Origin: Novipirellula herctigrandis
GTDB lineage: Bacteria > Planctomycetota > Planctomycetia > Pirellulales > Pirellulaceae
NCBI GenBank assembly: GCA_007859835.1
Contig: SJPJ01000001.1
Span: 7,209,400 to 7,273,399, forward strand
Length of the DNA: 64,000 nt
Reading direction: 5' to 3'
Of the stretch, positions 9,717 through 19,477 are shown in pieces; the first letter of the stretch is position 1, and every line of letters begins with the position of its first letter. The notes beneath the pieces are model-generated. The model saw only the letters and a program-made list of their open reading frames with translations, was not told where the DNA came from and ran no database searches. The position numbers and the translations under genes were made by a program.

Positions 9717-10910
9717 ATGAAATTTCCATTTTTTTCGATTCTTGTTTGCATCGCGTTCTCTCCGACTTATGGAGTGGAGACGACTTACAAGAAGATGCAC
9801 CTAACGCCGCTGTTTCATTGCGAAGGTGCTTACCATGGGGATTTCAACCGGGACGGACACGTTGACGTCGTGTCGGGGCCCTATTGGTACGAAGGCCCAA
9901 GTTTTCAAACGCGTCATGAGATTCGCGAACCTCAGACGTACGAGCCGACTGCCTATTCGGACAATTTTCTCACCTACACCGGTGACTTCAATGGCGACCA
10001 ATGGATCGATGTTTTGTACGTTCCGTGGCCCGGCAAGGAAGCTTGGTGGTGCGAGAATCCGGCAGGAAAAGAAGGCCACTGGGAATCACACCCGTGTCTG
10101 CAGAACGTCGGCAATGAGTCTCAGGGGTGGGGCGATGTTACTGGTGATGGGCAACCGGAACTGGTTTACAACATCGATGGATTTTTGGGGTATGCAACGT
10201 ATGATCCCAAACAAGCTGACAAACCCTGGGTGTTTCATGCGATCAGCGATCATCGCGATTACCAGCGATATACCCATGGCGTCGGAATCGGTGACATCAA
10301 TGGTGACGGGCGAACCGATATGCTCGAAGCAGCCGGTTGGTGGGAACAACCCGAAGACATTCAGTCGACTCGCAAGTGGATTTGGCATCCCTTCAAATTC
10401 GCGGAGGCAGGCGCGCATATCCTGGTCAACGATGTCGATGGTGATGGGCTCGCAGACGTGATCACTTCATGGCACGCTCATCTTTACGGGTTGCTTTGGT
10501 ACAAACAAACTCGCGGTGAAGCGGGGGAGATTGGTTTTGAACGACAAACGATCTTGACACCCGATCCCGATGAATCTTCCGACGAATTGCGGATTAGCCA
10601 ACTACATGCACTCCAACTTGTGGATATGAATGGTGACGGACTCAAGGATGTATTGACCGGAAAACGGTTCTGGGCACATGGGCCCACCGGCGATGTTGAA
10701 GCAAACGCGCCCGCAGTGGTTTATTGGTTCGAACTCGTGCGAGATGCCGACGGGAACGCGAAATTTGTACCGCACATGATCGATGACGATTCAGGTGTTG
10801 GAACGCAAGTGGCCGCAACCGACTTGAACCAAGACACCGTTCCTGATGTGATTGTTGGTAACAAGAAAGGAACATTCGTGTTCTTGAGCGAAACCGAATC
10901 AAAAGATTAG
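9717..10910 (+). CDS. Secreted FG-GAP/VCBS repeat protein
   Basis: A 397-residue protein with a signal peptide (FFSILVCIAFSPTYG). It contains repeated calcium-binding FG-GAP motifs of the form D-x-N-x-D-G: DFNRDGHVDVV, DFNGDQWIDVL, DVTGDGQPELV, DINGDGRTDML, DVDGDGLADVI, DMNGDGLKDVL and DLNQDTVPDVI. These should form a seven-bladed beta-propeller. Trp-rich segments between blades (WWCENP, GWWEQP) may line a glycan-binding face. No catalytic residues were recognised. It lies 56 bp after the HEAT gene in the same orientation and probably belongs to the same operon. Confidence 0.88.
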   Translation: MKFPFFSILVCIAFSPTYGVETTYKKMHLTPLFHCEGAYHGDFNRDGHVDVVSGPYWYEGPSFQTRHEIREPQTYEPTAYSDNFLTYTGDFNGDQWIDVLYVPWPGKEAWWCENPAGKEGHWESHPCLQNVGNESQGWGDVTGDGQPELVYNIDGFLGYATYDPKQADKPWVFHAISDHRDYQRYTHGVGIGDINGDGRTDMLEAAGWWEQPEDIQSTRKWIWHPFKFAEAGAHILVNDVDGDGLADVITSWHAHLYGLLWYKQTRGEAGEIGFERQTILTPDPDESSDELRISQLHALQLVDMNGDGLKDVLTGKRFWAHGPTGDVEANAPAVVYWFELVRDADGNAKFVPHMIDDDSGVGTQVAATDLNQDTVPDVIVGNKKGTFVFLSETESKD

Positions 10911-11108
10911 CACACCAAGGATTGCTGCGCGTATTAGTGGTTTGATCGCGCTTTATGCGTTTGGTATTCGCGCCAATCGTATCTGCGACGATGAAAATAT
11001 CTTGCGGCCAAGCCAAGTTCGGAACAATTTGGGATCGAGTTCTGAATGATCTCGTCTAATATGAATTCACCCATTAGTTTTAACCCTAAAGAGATTAGAA
11101 AGTATTTG

Positions 11109-11810
11109 ATGAACTGTAGACTCATGAGCTCACTCCTTGCCTGTGGCTTGCTTCTTGTTTCCGCAATGACGGCATGTGCCGAAGCACCAGCGGTCAACTC
11201 GCTTACAGCTAAAGAAGCAGCGGATGGATGGATTTTGTTGTTCGATGGAAAAACGATGGACGCTTGGCGAAATTATCGCAAAGACGAAGTCAGTGACGGA
11301 TGGAAGGTAGTCGATGGTACGATTAAGCGAGTCGGCAGCGCTGGCGATATTGTCACTCGCGAACAATACGAAGCGTACGAGTTGACGCTTGACTACAAAA
11401 TTTCCAAAGGTGGAAACAGTGGTCTGATGTTCCACGTTACCGAACAAGGGAATACCCCTTGGATGACCGGTCCTGAAATTCAGATCCAAGACAACAAAGA
11501 TGGACATGACCCACAGAAAGCGGGTTGGTTGTACCAATTGTACAAAGCCGATGAGGATGCGACGAATCCTGTTGGGCAGTGGAACACGCTTCGTGTCGTG
11601 ATCTCACCTGAAAAGAGCGAGATATATATGAATGGCACGAAGTACTGCGAATTTGTCAAAGGAAGCGACGATTGGAACGAGCGAGTTGCGAACAGCAAAT
11701 TTGGCTCGATGCCATTGTTTGGCAAAGCAACCAAGGGACACGTCGCACTTCAGGATCATGGAAACGAAGTCGCGTTCCGAAGTCTCAAAATCCGACCCAT
11801 TGCGAAGTAA
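11109..11810 (+). CDS. DUF1080 (3-keto-disaccharide hydrolase-type) secreted protein
   Basis: A 233-residue protein with an N-terminal hydrophobic signal (LMSSLLACGLLLVSAMTACAEA); the Cys may be a lipobox Cys, since MTAC is a weak match. The body is a concanavalin-like DUF1080 domain: GWILLFDGKTMDAWRNY, then YELTLDYKISKGGNSGLMFH, TGPEIQIQDN and GHVALQDHGNEVAFRSLKI. Some family members hydrolyse 3-keto-glycosides. This fits the upstream Tat-exported oxidoreductase, which could make keto-sugars. I chose ATG 11109; an upstream start at 11046 would bury the signal. It ends just before a strong terminator. Confidence 0.9.
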   Translation: MNCRLMSSLLACGLLLVSAMTACAEAPAVNSLTAKEAADGWILLFDGKTMDAWRNYRKDEVSDGWKVVDGTIKRVGSAGDIVTREQYEAYELTLDYKISKGGNSGLMFHVTEQGNTPWMTGPEIQIQDNKDGHDPQKAGWLYQLYKADEDATNPVGQWNTLRVVISPEKSEIYMNGTKYCEFVKGSDDWNERVANSKFGSMPLFGKATKGHVALQDHGNEVAFRSLKIRPIAK

Positions 11811-11843
11811 AGGCAATCACAGCCAAGACGATCAAAAAACGTT

Positions 11844-11877
11844 AGGCAACCAGCCTTCTGGTTGCCTACTTTTTTGG
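11844..11877. terminator. Intrinsic bidirectional terminator
   Basis: A perfect 10-bp stem (aggcaaccag at 11844-11853 and ctggttgcct at 11858-11867) with a 4-nt loop. A T6 run follows on the plus strand and an A6 run precedes it (11834-11839), so it can stop transcription in both directions. It lies between the convergent DUF1080 and sulfatase genes. Confidence 0.93.
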
Positions 11878-11987
11878 GGCGTAGCGAATTTTTAATTTCT
11901 GCTGAGGAAACGTCGGAGCAATAACTGCGACACCCTCTTTGGCGTGAAGGCCAATTCCATGGTTACTCCGAAATGCCCCTTCGGCTT

Positions 11988-13457
11988 CTATTTGTTATCC
12001 TTGCCTTTGTTGTTTTTGTCGACGGCAGCGGTTTGATATTTTGGGTTAGGCTGGTGAGCAACCAATGCGTCGGCCGATCCAAACCAATTGAGTAGATCGT
12101 CGAGTAATTCGTCTCGCTTGGTCGGATTCACGTTGGCCAGATTGGTTCGCTCGCCGATGTCGTTCTTCAAATCGTAAAGTTCAACGGCATTGTTCCCGTC
12201 TATTTTTTTGCGACCGCCATCGAGTTGCCATTCTTCGTGATAGAGGTGCAGTTTCCAGTCACCTTTATGGATGACACTGACCGGACGCGTTCGGAAACCG
12301 GTGCGAACGTCTAATTCGCGACCTCGGATCACCGGTCTGTCGAGGTAACCTGGGAAATGCCAGAAAATCGACGAACGGTTCAGTGCACCTTCTCCCTTGA
12401 ACAGGGGCAACAGGCTTTCGCCATCGAGGACTTTTCCGTTTGGCGATGACGCCCCGGCAGCATCAAGGAATGTCGGATAGAGGTCGACATTGATCACGGG
12501 GACATCACAACGAGTGCCAGGTTGCGTAACGCCAGGCCAACGGACGATGAACGGTTCACGAATCCCACCTTCATAGTAACAACCCTTGTTGCCACGCAGT
12601 GGTTCCTGCGGTGACAGCGGTGTGGCCCCATTGTCGCTTGTAAATACTAAAAGCGTGTTCTCGGCCAAATCCAATTCATCGAGTTTTTGGATTAGCATTC
12701 CCACACTCGCATCGAAGTCATACGTACATGCAGCGTACATCACGTGTTTGTGCTGAGCCTCAGGTGTTTTAGCTTGGAACTTCGCAACGGTTTCCGGTCG
12801 GCCTTGTAGTGGTCCGTGAATCGCATGGTGAGCTAAATAACAGAAAAACGGGCGGTCCTTGTTGGATTCCATGAATTCGCACGCTTTCCGCGTCAATGTG
12901 AACACTCCTTTAGGATCGGTCGGAGGTCCAGTCTTATTGCTTTCGGAACCCTCCTTCAATTCACCGTCGCCGAATGAGTCGAATGAGACATCAAATCCCT
13001 GTTCCGTCGGTAGCGCGCCATCTTTGCCGGCGAGATGCCATTTGCCGAAGTGACCCGTGACATATCCGGCTGCCTTCAACGCATCGGCGAAGGTGACGTT
13101 GTCTTTGGCTAGCCCGCTACGATTGGGAATGGGAATCAATCGTTGACGCGATAACTTCCCTCGGCCTGTGCTGCCTACTGCGTAGATATGGTGTCGTGGC
13201 GTGTAAGTTCCCGACAATAGACACGCGCGGCTTGGCGCACAATTCCCTGCCGCAGCGTAGGCGGCACTGAATACCATGCCTTGCTTTGCCAAGTGATCGA
13301 GGTGAGGCGTTTCTATTACATCGCTGCCCTGATAGCCCACATCTTTCCAACCTAAGTCATCAGCAAAAACGAGAACGATGTTGGGACGTTGGTCCGCCTC
13401 CGCTAAAGCCGAACCGAGGCCAAAGGTCACACACAAAACAGCTAGAAAGATTTTCAT
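11988..13457 (-). CDS. Secreted type I sulfatase
   Basis: A 489-residue arylsulfatase-like protein with a signal peptide (IFLAVLCVTFGLGSALAEA). The metal-binding start NIVLVFADDLGWKDVGYQG and the formylglycine motif CAPSRACLLSG (C-x-P-x-R) are intact, as are GHFGKWHLAG, VFTSDNGATPLSP and GNKGCYYEGGIREPFIVRWPG. Such enzymes remove sulfate esters from glycans after the Cys is converted to formylglycine. Its start codon overlaps the stop of a 95-codon frame upstream (ATGA), suggesting translational coupling. It is the last gene of a run of three minus-strand sulfatases. Confidence 0.93.
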   Translation of the reverse strand: MKIFLAVLCVTFGLGSALAEADQRPNIVLVFADDLGWKDVGYQGSDVIETPHLDHLAKQGMVFSAAYAAAGNCAPSRACLLSGTYTPRHHIYAVGSTGRGKLSRQRLIPIPNRSGLAKDNVTFADALKAAGYVTGHFGKWHLAGKDGALPTEQGFDVSFDSFGDGELKEGSESNKTGPPTDPKGVFTLTRKACEFMESNKDRPFFCYLAHHAIHGPLQGRPETVAKFQAKTPEAQHKHVMYAACTYDFDASVGMLIQKLDELDLAENTLLVFTSDNGATPLSPQEPLRGNKGCYYEGGIREPFIVRWPGVTQPGTRCDVPVINVDLYPTFLDAAGASSPNGKVLDGESLLPLFKGEGALNRSSIFWHFPGYLDRPVIRGRELDVRTGFRTRPVSVIHKGDWKLHLYHEEWQLDGGRKKIDGNNAVELYDLKNDIGERTNLANVNPTKRDELLDDLLNWFGSADALVAHQPNPKYQTAAVDKNNKGKDNK

Positions 13458-13741
13458 TTGTTGTTAAACCGTTTCTTCAATGACATAGGGGGGCGATGGA
13501 CGCGTTTCAATATTCTATTTGCTTCATCGAGTCGAGGTCGCTCAGCAAACGATTTGCTGTTCGGATTTAACGCATTTGTTTCATCAACCTGCCAAGGGGG
13601 CTTCTCGAAGTCGACGTCAATCGCGTCCATTTGTTCCGTGAATCGCCCCAGTACTTCTGTTAGCGAACCGAATAGGTCAACTCGAATATCCAAATCATTT
13701 GCGTTTGATGACGTGCCGGTATGGATGGATGTATTTGCCAA
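13454..13741 (-). CDS. Hypothetical 95-residue protein, ATGA-coupled to sulfatase
   Basis: Not recognised. The frame encodes 95 residues without a signal peptide or membrane segment, acidic in the middle and basic at the end (KRVHRPPMSLKKRF). The support for it being real is positional: its TGA overlaps the ATG of the downstream sulfatase, and it fills most of the space between two sulfatase genes. The composition resembles sulfatase C-terminal tails, so it could also be the remnant of a lost sulfatase gene. A 201-codon frame on the opposite strand overlaps it but has no better support. Confidence 0.35.
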   Translation of the reverse strand: MANTSIHTGTSSNANDLDIRVDLFGSLTEVLGRFTEQMDAIDVDFEKPPWQVDETNALNPNSKSFAERPRLDEANRILKRVHRPPMSLKKRFNNK

Positions 13742-13858
13742 ATGCAGTTATGCATTAAGAGAACAACGAAGACCGAAGCGGCGCACGGACGATCGTTGCC
13801 TTATGCTCGTGAATCCTTTAGACAAAACGGGAAGTGTGCATTGTCGTTCATCACGCAC

Positions 13859-15253
13859 TCACTTTCGTGGTCTGCCATCGGTTCCTTCGATGATTCGGAT
13901 ATGGTTTTTGCTATGCGTCTTGAACCATTGGATTCCTTCACGCCATTCGGGTTGCGGCATTTCACGTTTCCAGCGATTTAGATCCTCGGTCATGTTGGCG
14001 AGACGTTCTGGTTCGGTTTTGGCTAGGTTGTGTAGTTCACTCGGGTCGCGATCTAAATTGTAGATTGCGTAGCCATAATCTTGAACGTAGATCAACTTCC
14101 ATGGGCCATCACGCATGGCGGAAAACCAGAGCTTGTGCCAATAGAGTTTTTGATGAGGGACGGTCTTCGTTTCACCGGTCAGGTAGGGAAGTAGATTGAC
14201 TCCATCGAGAGGGTGATCGTTGTCTGTATCGCTGGTTAGGTTGCTTGCGGCGGCTGCTACACAGGTGGGTAGAATGTCCAACGAACTGACCATCGACGAA
14301 AACTTTCCGCCTTCGGGAAACTTCTTTTTCCAATGCAACACAAACGGAACGCGAATGCCCCCTTCGAACTTGATTCCTTTGTGACCAGCTAGTGGAAAGT
14401 TACTCGACGCGTTTTGAGGGGGGCCACCGTTGTCACTTAAAAACCAGATCAACGTATTGTCGGTGAGCTCTTGCGCGTCCAATTCCGCCAGGACTTTACC
14501 GATGGCTCGGTCCATCGCCCAAACCATCGCGGCATAAGTGCGGCGTTTCTTGTTTTCGATATGACTGAACCGGTTGAGGTCCTCTTGTGTGGCCTGAAGC
14601 GGGCCGTGAGGTGCCGTAAACGAAAGATATAGAAAGAATGGCTTGTCCTGTTCATCGCGAATGAATTTAATCGCTTGGTCGCCAAGCACATCCGTCAGGT
14701 AACCGTCAAATCGAACTTGTTGACCGTTCTCTTCGATGCCGTGGTGGTTCCCTGGTTTATCGTCATTCTTCTCGTCGTAAAAATACTTGCGGCTTCCTTC
14801 TCGTAAACCGTAGAAATAGTCGAATCCACGGGCCGTTGGATAATGTGCATCGGAGCTGCCAAGGTGCCATTTGCCGATGATTCCCGTCCGGTATCCTGCC
14901 GACTGCAATTTCTGACCCAAAGTGACTTCATCGACATGCATGCCGTGTGGTTGAGGTGGCGAATTGGATTCATGCCCGAACCGTTGTTGGTAACGTCCAG
15001 TCATCAGCCCAGCCCGAGATGGACTACAAACCGACGCGGAAACATGCCCATCGGAAAATTGAATCCCTCCCTCAGCCAACCGGTCAACGTTGGGCGATTG
15101 AATGTCGGGCGATTTCTGGAATCCTAGGTCCTCGTATCCCAAATCGTCAGCCAGAATCAAAAGTATATTGGGTTTCTCGGCGAGGCAAGTTTGATAGGTA
15201 AGGCTAGTAAGCAGTAGATACGACGCTGTGATGGCGAATGAAAATTTAAACAT
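13859..15253 (-). CDS. Secreted type I sulfatase
   Basis: A 464-residue protein from the ATG at 15253, which places a signal peptide at the N-terminus (KFSFAITASYLLLTSLTYQ); the frame is open a further 26 codons upstream. Motifs are NILLILADDLGYEDLGF, the formylglycine site CSPSRAGLMTGRY, GIIGKWHLGSS, IWFLSDNGGPPQ and GHKGIKFEGGIRVPFVLHW. It is of the N-acetylgalactosamine/arylsulfatase A-like type, but the substrate cannot be assigned. It lies between two other sulfatases on the same strand. Confidence 0.93.
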   Translation of the reverse strand: MFKFSFAITASYLLLTSLTYQTCLAEKPNILLILADDLGYEDLGFQKSPDIQSPNVDRLAEGGIQFSDGHVSASVCSPSRAGLMTGRYQQRFGHESNSPPQPHGMHVDEVTLGQKLQSAGYRTGIIGKWHLGSSDAHYPTARGFDYFYGLREGSRKYFYDEKNDDKPGNHHGIEENGQQVRFDGYLTDVLGDQAIKFIRDEQDKPFFLYLSFTAPHGPLQATQEDLNRFSHIENKKRRTYAAMVWAMDRAIGKVLAELDAQELTDNTLIWFLSDNGGPPQNASSNFPLAGHKGIKFEGGIRVPFVLHWKKKFPEGGKFSSMVSSLDILPTCVAAAASNLTSDTDNDHPLDGVNLLPYLTGETKTVPHQKLYWHKLWFSAMRDGPWKLIYVQDYGYAIYNLDRDPSELHNLAKTEPERLANMTEDLNRWKREMPQPEWREGIQWFKTHSKNHIRIIEGTDGRPRK

Positions 15254-15641
15254 GAAATATTCACAGGTTTGATGGATCGTTGAACAAGGTGGGTTACACG
15301 ACGTGAACAAACACAGCACAATTCCGGCCACTAACGACTCACGCTTGGTGCCGCATTGTGGGAGGTGGAGTTTGTATTCCGCTGTAGCTCCCTTTTCGGT
15401 TAGCGAGACTCGTCAAGAGTCTCGGTCTGAACTGGAAAATGCCGAAAGCTTGACGACTTTCGCTACCACTGCGAACCCGAAAAGTAAGGGGAGACGGAAT
15501 ACTAGTTGAAGTTTAATAGCGTTTGCTGCAGATGAACACGGTCATATTGAATGTTCCAATACATTTTGGGAGCGGACGACGTCATTATATCCACGCGATC
15601 CCGTGGCCTTATCGTCGCGGCGTATGCTTGATGCAATCCAA
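15254..15641. other. Intergenic region between two sulfatase genes
   Basis: About 390 bp without a supported gene. It contains a small inverted repeat with 7-bp arms (gagactc 15405-15411, gagtctc 15417-15423) and another with 6-bp arms (cgaaag 15443-15448, ctttcg 15457-15462). Neither has a T-tract in the minus-strand direction, so I do not call a terminator. The gap is long enough for the downstream sulfatase to have its own promoter. Confidence 0.45.
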
Positions 15642-17063
15642 TTAATTGGTCGCGTTGAGACGATCACGTGTGGCTTTCCACGCCGCTTGACCTTTTTGCT
15701 TACGGATTGCAGTCGGTCCTGTTAACGGCCAGTTTGCGTCGGGCGAGTGAGCCTCTGCCATAATCGAAGCTGCGCGTAAAACTTGGTCGTGATGCGTCGG
15801 AGCGAGATCGGTTGACTCAGCTGGGTCGCTTTCGAGGTCGTAGAGTTGGAGATCGGCTTGTGGGCCATTCTTAATGGCTTTCCATTTGCCGAATCGACAG
15901 GCCTGAATTGGCTTGCCCTCATGAAGTTCCCAGTAAAAATAGTCTCGTTTCGGGGCGTCACCACCTTTGAAGAATGTGACGAGCGACTTTCCATCCGTCG
16001 TAACGTCGTTGACGCTCTCGGCTCCTGCCAATTCCAAGACAGTTGGTAGGAAATCCCAGAACGCCCAGGGCTGCTCAGCAACTCGACCAGCCGGAACGGT
16101 GCCGGGCCACCACGCTATAGCTGCCTGCCGTAGTGCACCTTCATGCAGTCCCCGTTTGTAGCCTCGAAGTCCATTACTTGCTTGTTTGAAAAGCGAACCA
16201 ATTTCGCTCTTGGGGCTAAAGGAAGATCCGTTGTCACCACTGAAAATAATCAGCGTGTTTTCAGCGACGCCAAGTTCCTCTAGCGTCGCCATCAACTCGC
16301 CCATGTCATCGTCGAGACGAGTGATCTGTGCTGCATAGGCTTTCTGAGTCTTTGTCCAAGGCTTGTCAGCGTATTGCCCCAAATCGTCAATCTCGTGGCG
16401 GCCATGCGGGAGGGTCACGGCATAAAACAGAAAGAAGGGTTTCGAATGATGATCACGGACCCACTTGATCGTGTCATTTTGAATCCACTCTTGGGCATAG
16501 GTCTGACCAACCGTTTTGCCATCGTTACCTTCGAGCCAAGTTTTATCATGGTCGTTGTACAAGTAGCGTGGGAAATAGGAATGAGCCTCACGCTGGCAAT
16601 TGTATCCGAAAAAGTGGTCAAACCCGTTTTTTAATGGATCGCCCGTTGTGTCGAAAAACCCCATTCCCCACTTCCCCGTGCAGGCGGTAGCGTATCCTGC
16701 GGCCTTTAGTGCGTCAGCGACCGTGGATGCGTCTTCGGGAAGTGGGAGTTGACCTTCAGGGGCGATTTCAAAGTTACCGCGAATGGGACAGTGACCGCTG
16801 TGTAGTCCAGTCATCAGCGACGCTCGACTCGGGGCACATACGGTCGTGCCGCAGTAAGCGCTTAGGAACCGGGTTCCCTGCTCTGACATGCGGTCCAAAT
16901 TGGGTGTGGCGATCAGCTCTTGACCGTAACAGCCAAGATCACCCTGAGCCACATCATCACTGAGCACGAAAATAATGTTGGGTTTTCCAGCGCCGGCAGG
17001 TTTGATCGCCAAAATGGATAGGAAGGCGATGGCGCAAAGGGACCAAGCTTTCTTGCGTAACAT
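15642..17063 (-). CDS. Secreted type I sulfatase
   Basis: A 473-residue protein from the ATG at 17063; an in-frame ATG at 17087 adds eight residues before the signal peptide ([20 protein letters not shown]). Motifs are [19 protein letters not shown], the formylglycine site [32 protein letters not shown] and [21 protein letters not shown]. The KWGMG form in place of KWHLG and the adjacent [11 protein letters not shown] segment place it in an N-acetylglucosamine-6-sulfatase-like or choline-sulfatase-like subgroup rather than with its neighbours. The three sulfatases are therefore not recent duplicates. Confidence 0.92.
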   Translation of the reverse strand: MLRKKAWSLCAIAFLSILAIKPAGAGKPNIIFVLSDDVAQGDLGCYGQELIATPNLDRMSEQGTRFLSAYCGTTVCAPSRASLMTGLHSGHCPIRGNFEIAPEGQLPLPEDASTVADALKAAGYATACTGKWGMGFFDTTGDPLKNGFDHFFGYNCQREAHSYFPRYLYNDHDKTWLEGNDGKTVGQTYAQEWIQNDTIKWVRDHHSKPFFLFYAVTLPHGRHEIDDLGQYADKPWTKTQKAYAAQITRLDDDMGELMATLEELGVAENTLIIFSGDNGSSFSPKSEIGSLFKQASNGLRGYKRGLHEGALRQAAIAWWPGTVPAGRVAEQPWAFWDFLPTVLELAGAESVNDVTTDGKSLVTFFKGGDAPKRDYFYWELHEGKPIQACRFGKWKAIKNGPQADLQLYDLESDPAESTDLAPTHHDQVLRAASIMAEAHSPDANWPLTGPTAIRKQKGQAAWKATRDRLNATN

Positions 17064-17299
17064 GGGTGTCTTTTCAATGAAGAACACTATCGGACGAGCA
17101 ATTAAGTGTTCAGAGGTTGCTCAAATGTGTACCGCCGGTCAACGTGGCCGACAAAAAAATTTCCTTCTTCGGTGCGGACTTTGATTCGTCTTGCTCTTCC
17201 TTGATGGTTGAGTCTACCACGCACAGAGTGCCAATGCTTCCTTCAGTTACTTACACGCTTTGGCTGAGTCGCTCGTGTTTAGAGGATTTCTACATTTTT

Positions 17300-17325
17300 G
17301 TAGGCCAGAACAGGTACTGGCCTAC
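17300..17325. repeat. Perfect inverted repeat, 9-bp arms
   Basis: The arm gtaggccag (17300-17308) pairs with ctggcctac (17317-17325) across an 8-nt loop. It lies about 30 bp beyond the stop codon of the DoxX-fusion gene on the minus strand, where a transcript end is expected. The RNA would not be followed by U, so it may be an mRNA 3' stem-loop rather than a standard intrinsic terminator. Confidence 0.7.
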
Positions 17326-17353
17326 GATGTTCGAGCGTCCATTACGAAAATGC

Positions 17354-18883
17354 TTAGGCAAACCAAGCTCTCTTGCGGTCCTTCACTTTGTCCAATACGT
17401 CGAGCGTGATGTTGACATCGTTGACAATTTGGAAATCAAACATGCCCACGCAGATGAAGTCAGCCCCGTGTTTGAAGGCCCAATGGAAGCCATCTTCGGG
17501 TGAGATCGCGCCGGCAGCTAGTACCTTGAATCCCATCACCGGCACCTTGGCCTGTTCAACGAATTGGATGGTCTTTTCTTGGAAAGGGCAAAAGCAGTTG
17601 TCGTGGAATTGGTTGTGATCCGAACTGCGAGCACCGTCGACCTCAAACGGTTTGCGATTTTCCCGAGGATGGGCGGACCAGTAGTTATCGTGGTGCATCG
17701 TCTTCATGTAATAATCCGGAATGATGCCCTGGTCTCGGCATTCGATCAAGGCATCGACGGTGTGTGCACCTAGTCCGGCTACGTACCCTTGCTCACGAAT
17801 GGTATCTAACATCAACGCAATCTTGTCAATCTCCTTGTCACGCACAAGCCAGTCGCACCAATTCCCTTGTACTTGAATGATGTCGACGCCGTAGTCGATG
17901 GCCTTATGGATATTCACAAGGTAGTCGTTCTTTTTTTTGTCAGGAGCAACTTGGCTAATCACCTTGATTTTCCCGCCGGTGACCTTTTTGTACTTCTCCA
18001 TTAAGGCATTGGATGCAAAGCCAATATTGATCGCGTTGACGCCGGCCTGCTCAGCCAACATTAGGGTTTCGAAGATTTTTGCTTCTGTGTTGTAGGCGCG
18101 GAAGAGCGATGGCACATATCGCAAGTCCCGCGAGTGGGCCCAGCCACCGATCAAATTGCCACCCAAGACCAAACGACTGATGCAATGGTCACCGAGTTTG
18201 CCTTGGTCTAGCTCGCCTTTGAGTTCACTCAGATCCGCTGCGCCTATTTTGATGGTCGCGCCTGACATGGCATCAACATTACCATCGTTGTCTTTACGTT
18301 CTCGGTAGGCACAGAGGCCCACAAGACCCAACGCCGGTAGCGTCACCAAGTTTTTCAGTGAATCTCGTCGTGACGAAACAGTCGTTGATTCGTTGGATGC
18401 CGTTTCGCTTGATTTGGCTTGGTTGAATAAGGCAAGCCTGAGTCCATGCAACCCGTATCCTTCTTCTTTTGTCAGCGCCAACATTAATAGCGCTAGTGCT
18501 TCTACGAAAACCTTATTGACAATGAATAGGTTGCCGTCGGTCGTCCCTCCAATCGAGCCACCAAAGGGTGGATAGGCGAAGTAATAGAGCGTCAATAGTA
18601 GGACGCCCAAAACCGATGCGAACCGTGTTGCAAATCCAAGGGACAGAGCCAGCCCGATCGCCATTAGGCCATAGACATTGGCTGGATCTACAATCGCCAT
18701 CATTGTCTCGGAGTCTGCAAGCCAATGATAGAATCCCGCGAAAGGGCCCTGTGCATGAGACAAATACCCGACTGAGGTCCAATCGCCAGCAGCCCATTTG
18801 GAAAAACCTTCATACAAAAAATGCCACCCGATGGCCATTCTCAACAGGGTGATGGCCAGTGGTTTCCATTTTGTTGTGTCCAT
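17354..18883 (-). CDS. DoxX-family membrane domain fused to an aldo/keto reductase-like TIM-barrel domain
   Basis: A 509-residue two-part protein. Residues 1-160 are a DoxX-like four-helix membrane domain (LLRMAIGWHFLYEGFSKWAAG, then ASVLGVLLLTLYYFAYPPFGG). A linker near 170-195 holds SSRRDSLKNLVTLPALGLVGL, a Tat-like twin-arginine plus hydrophobic segment inside the chain. Residues 215-509 look like a TIM barrel of the aldo/keto reductase-like kind (ISRLVLGGNLIGGWAHSRDL, GVNAINIGFASN, GVDIIQVQGNW, GADFICVGMFDFQ). I infer a quinone- or redox-linked membrane protein with its barrel on the periplasmic side. Substrate unknown. It is divergent from the hydrogenase small-subunit gene. Confidence 0.8.
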   Translation of the reverse strand: MDTTKWKPLAITLLRMAIGWHFLYEGFSKWAAGDWTSVGYLSHAQGPFAGFYHWLADSETMMAIVDPANVYGLMAIGLALSLGFATRFASVLGVLLLTLYYFAYPPFGGSIGGTTDGNLFIVNKVFVEALALLMLALTKEEGYGLHGLRLALFNQAKSSETASNESTTVSSRRDSLKNLVTLPALGLVGLCAYRERKDNDGNVDAMSGATIKIGAADLSELKGELDQGKLGDHCISRLVLGGNLIGGWAHSRDLRYVPSLFRAYNTEAKIFETLMLAEQAGVNAINIGFASNALMEKYKKVTGGKIKVISQVAPDKKKNDYLVNIHKAIDYGVDIIQVQGNWCDWLVRDKEIDKIALMLDTIREQGYVAGLGAHTVDALIECRDQGIIPDYYMKTMHHDNYWSAHPRENRKPFEVDGARSSDHNQFHDNCFCPFQEKTIQFVEQAKVPVMGFKVLAAGAISPEDGFHWAFKHGADFICVGMFDFQIVNDVNITLDVLDKVKDRKRAWFA

Positions 18884-19477
18884 GGTTACTCTCTCTTCGT
18901 TAGCATCACCTATGCGAGAACTACAACGCCCAAATTTGCGTCTCCCAAAGCTCTCGCATTTGTCTGCTAAGTGTAACTGATAGAGCTAAAAGTTGCGTGA
19001 TTGATTTCGAACTCAGCGTGCCTGTTAGCAAGCGTTGATCGGCTATGGAATAAGGGTGATTCCTGCCCTTAGTGACCTAATCACGACGCCAATGCCGTTG
19101 CGGTACTGACCGTGCCGACTTGTTTGGATGCCACTGCATGTCCGGTTGCTGTTCTGAAATACCACACGCGATGCGACGATTTGCCGCAGCGTGGTTTAGC
19201 GTTTAGGAATGGTCCGAAAAACGCTCCACTCACTTTGTGCAAATTGTCGCAGAGACGATTAGGGGCGTGACCAAATATCGCAATTCGCTTTTCTTGCTCG
19301 GATTGTTGGCCTGAGATGCATAAAAAGTGCGTTTGGCGAGAAATCGCCAAAAAAACGAGTTCGACACGATTTTGTGTCCTAGTTTTGATTGGCACTCATT
19401 TTGAAGTGCTGTTTAACAACTCGATTTGGGGCCGATCGAGTTCGCAAAGAAGCTCAATATTCACGAAAGGCCATCTT
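18884..19477. other. Divergent intergenic region upstream of the hydrogenase small subunit
   Basis: About 590 bp separating the DoxX-fusion gene (minus) from the hydrogenase small subunit (plus). A 54-codon in-frame extension upstream of the small-subunit start lies here, but it would precede a complete Tat signal and is unlikely to be translated. The start is set by gaaagg at 19465-19470, about 7 bases before the GTG at 19478. No convincing sigma-54 or operator site was found. Confidence 0.5.

Noticed and set aside
19390-19405. TGGCAC-N5-TTGA, resembling a sigma-54 promoter upstream of the hydrogenase small subunit.
   Set aside because: The essential GC of the -12 element is missing (GA instead), and no sigma-54 activator gene is nearby.
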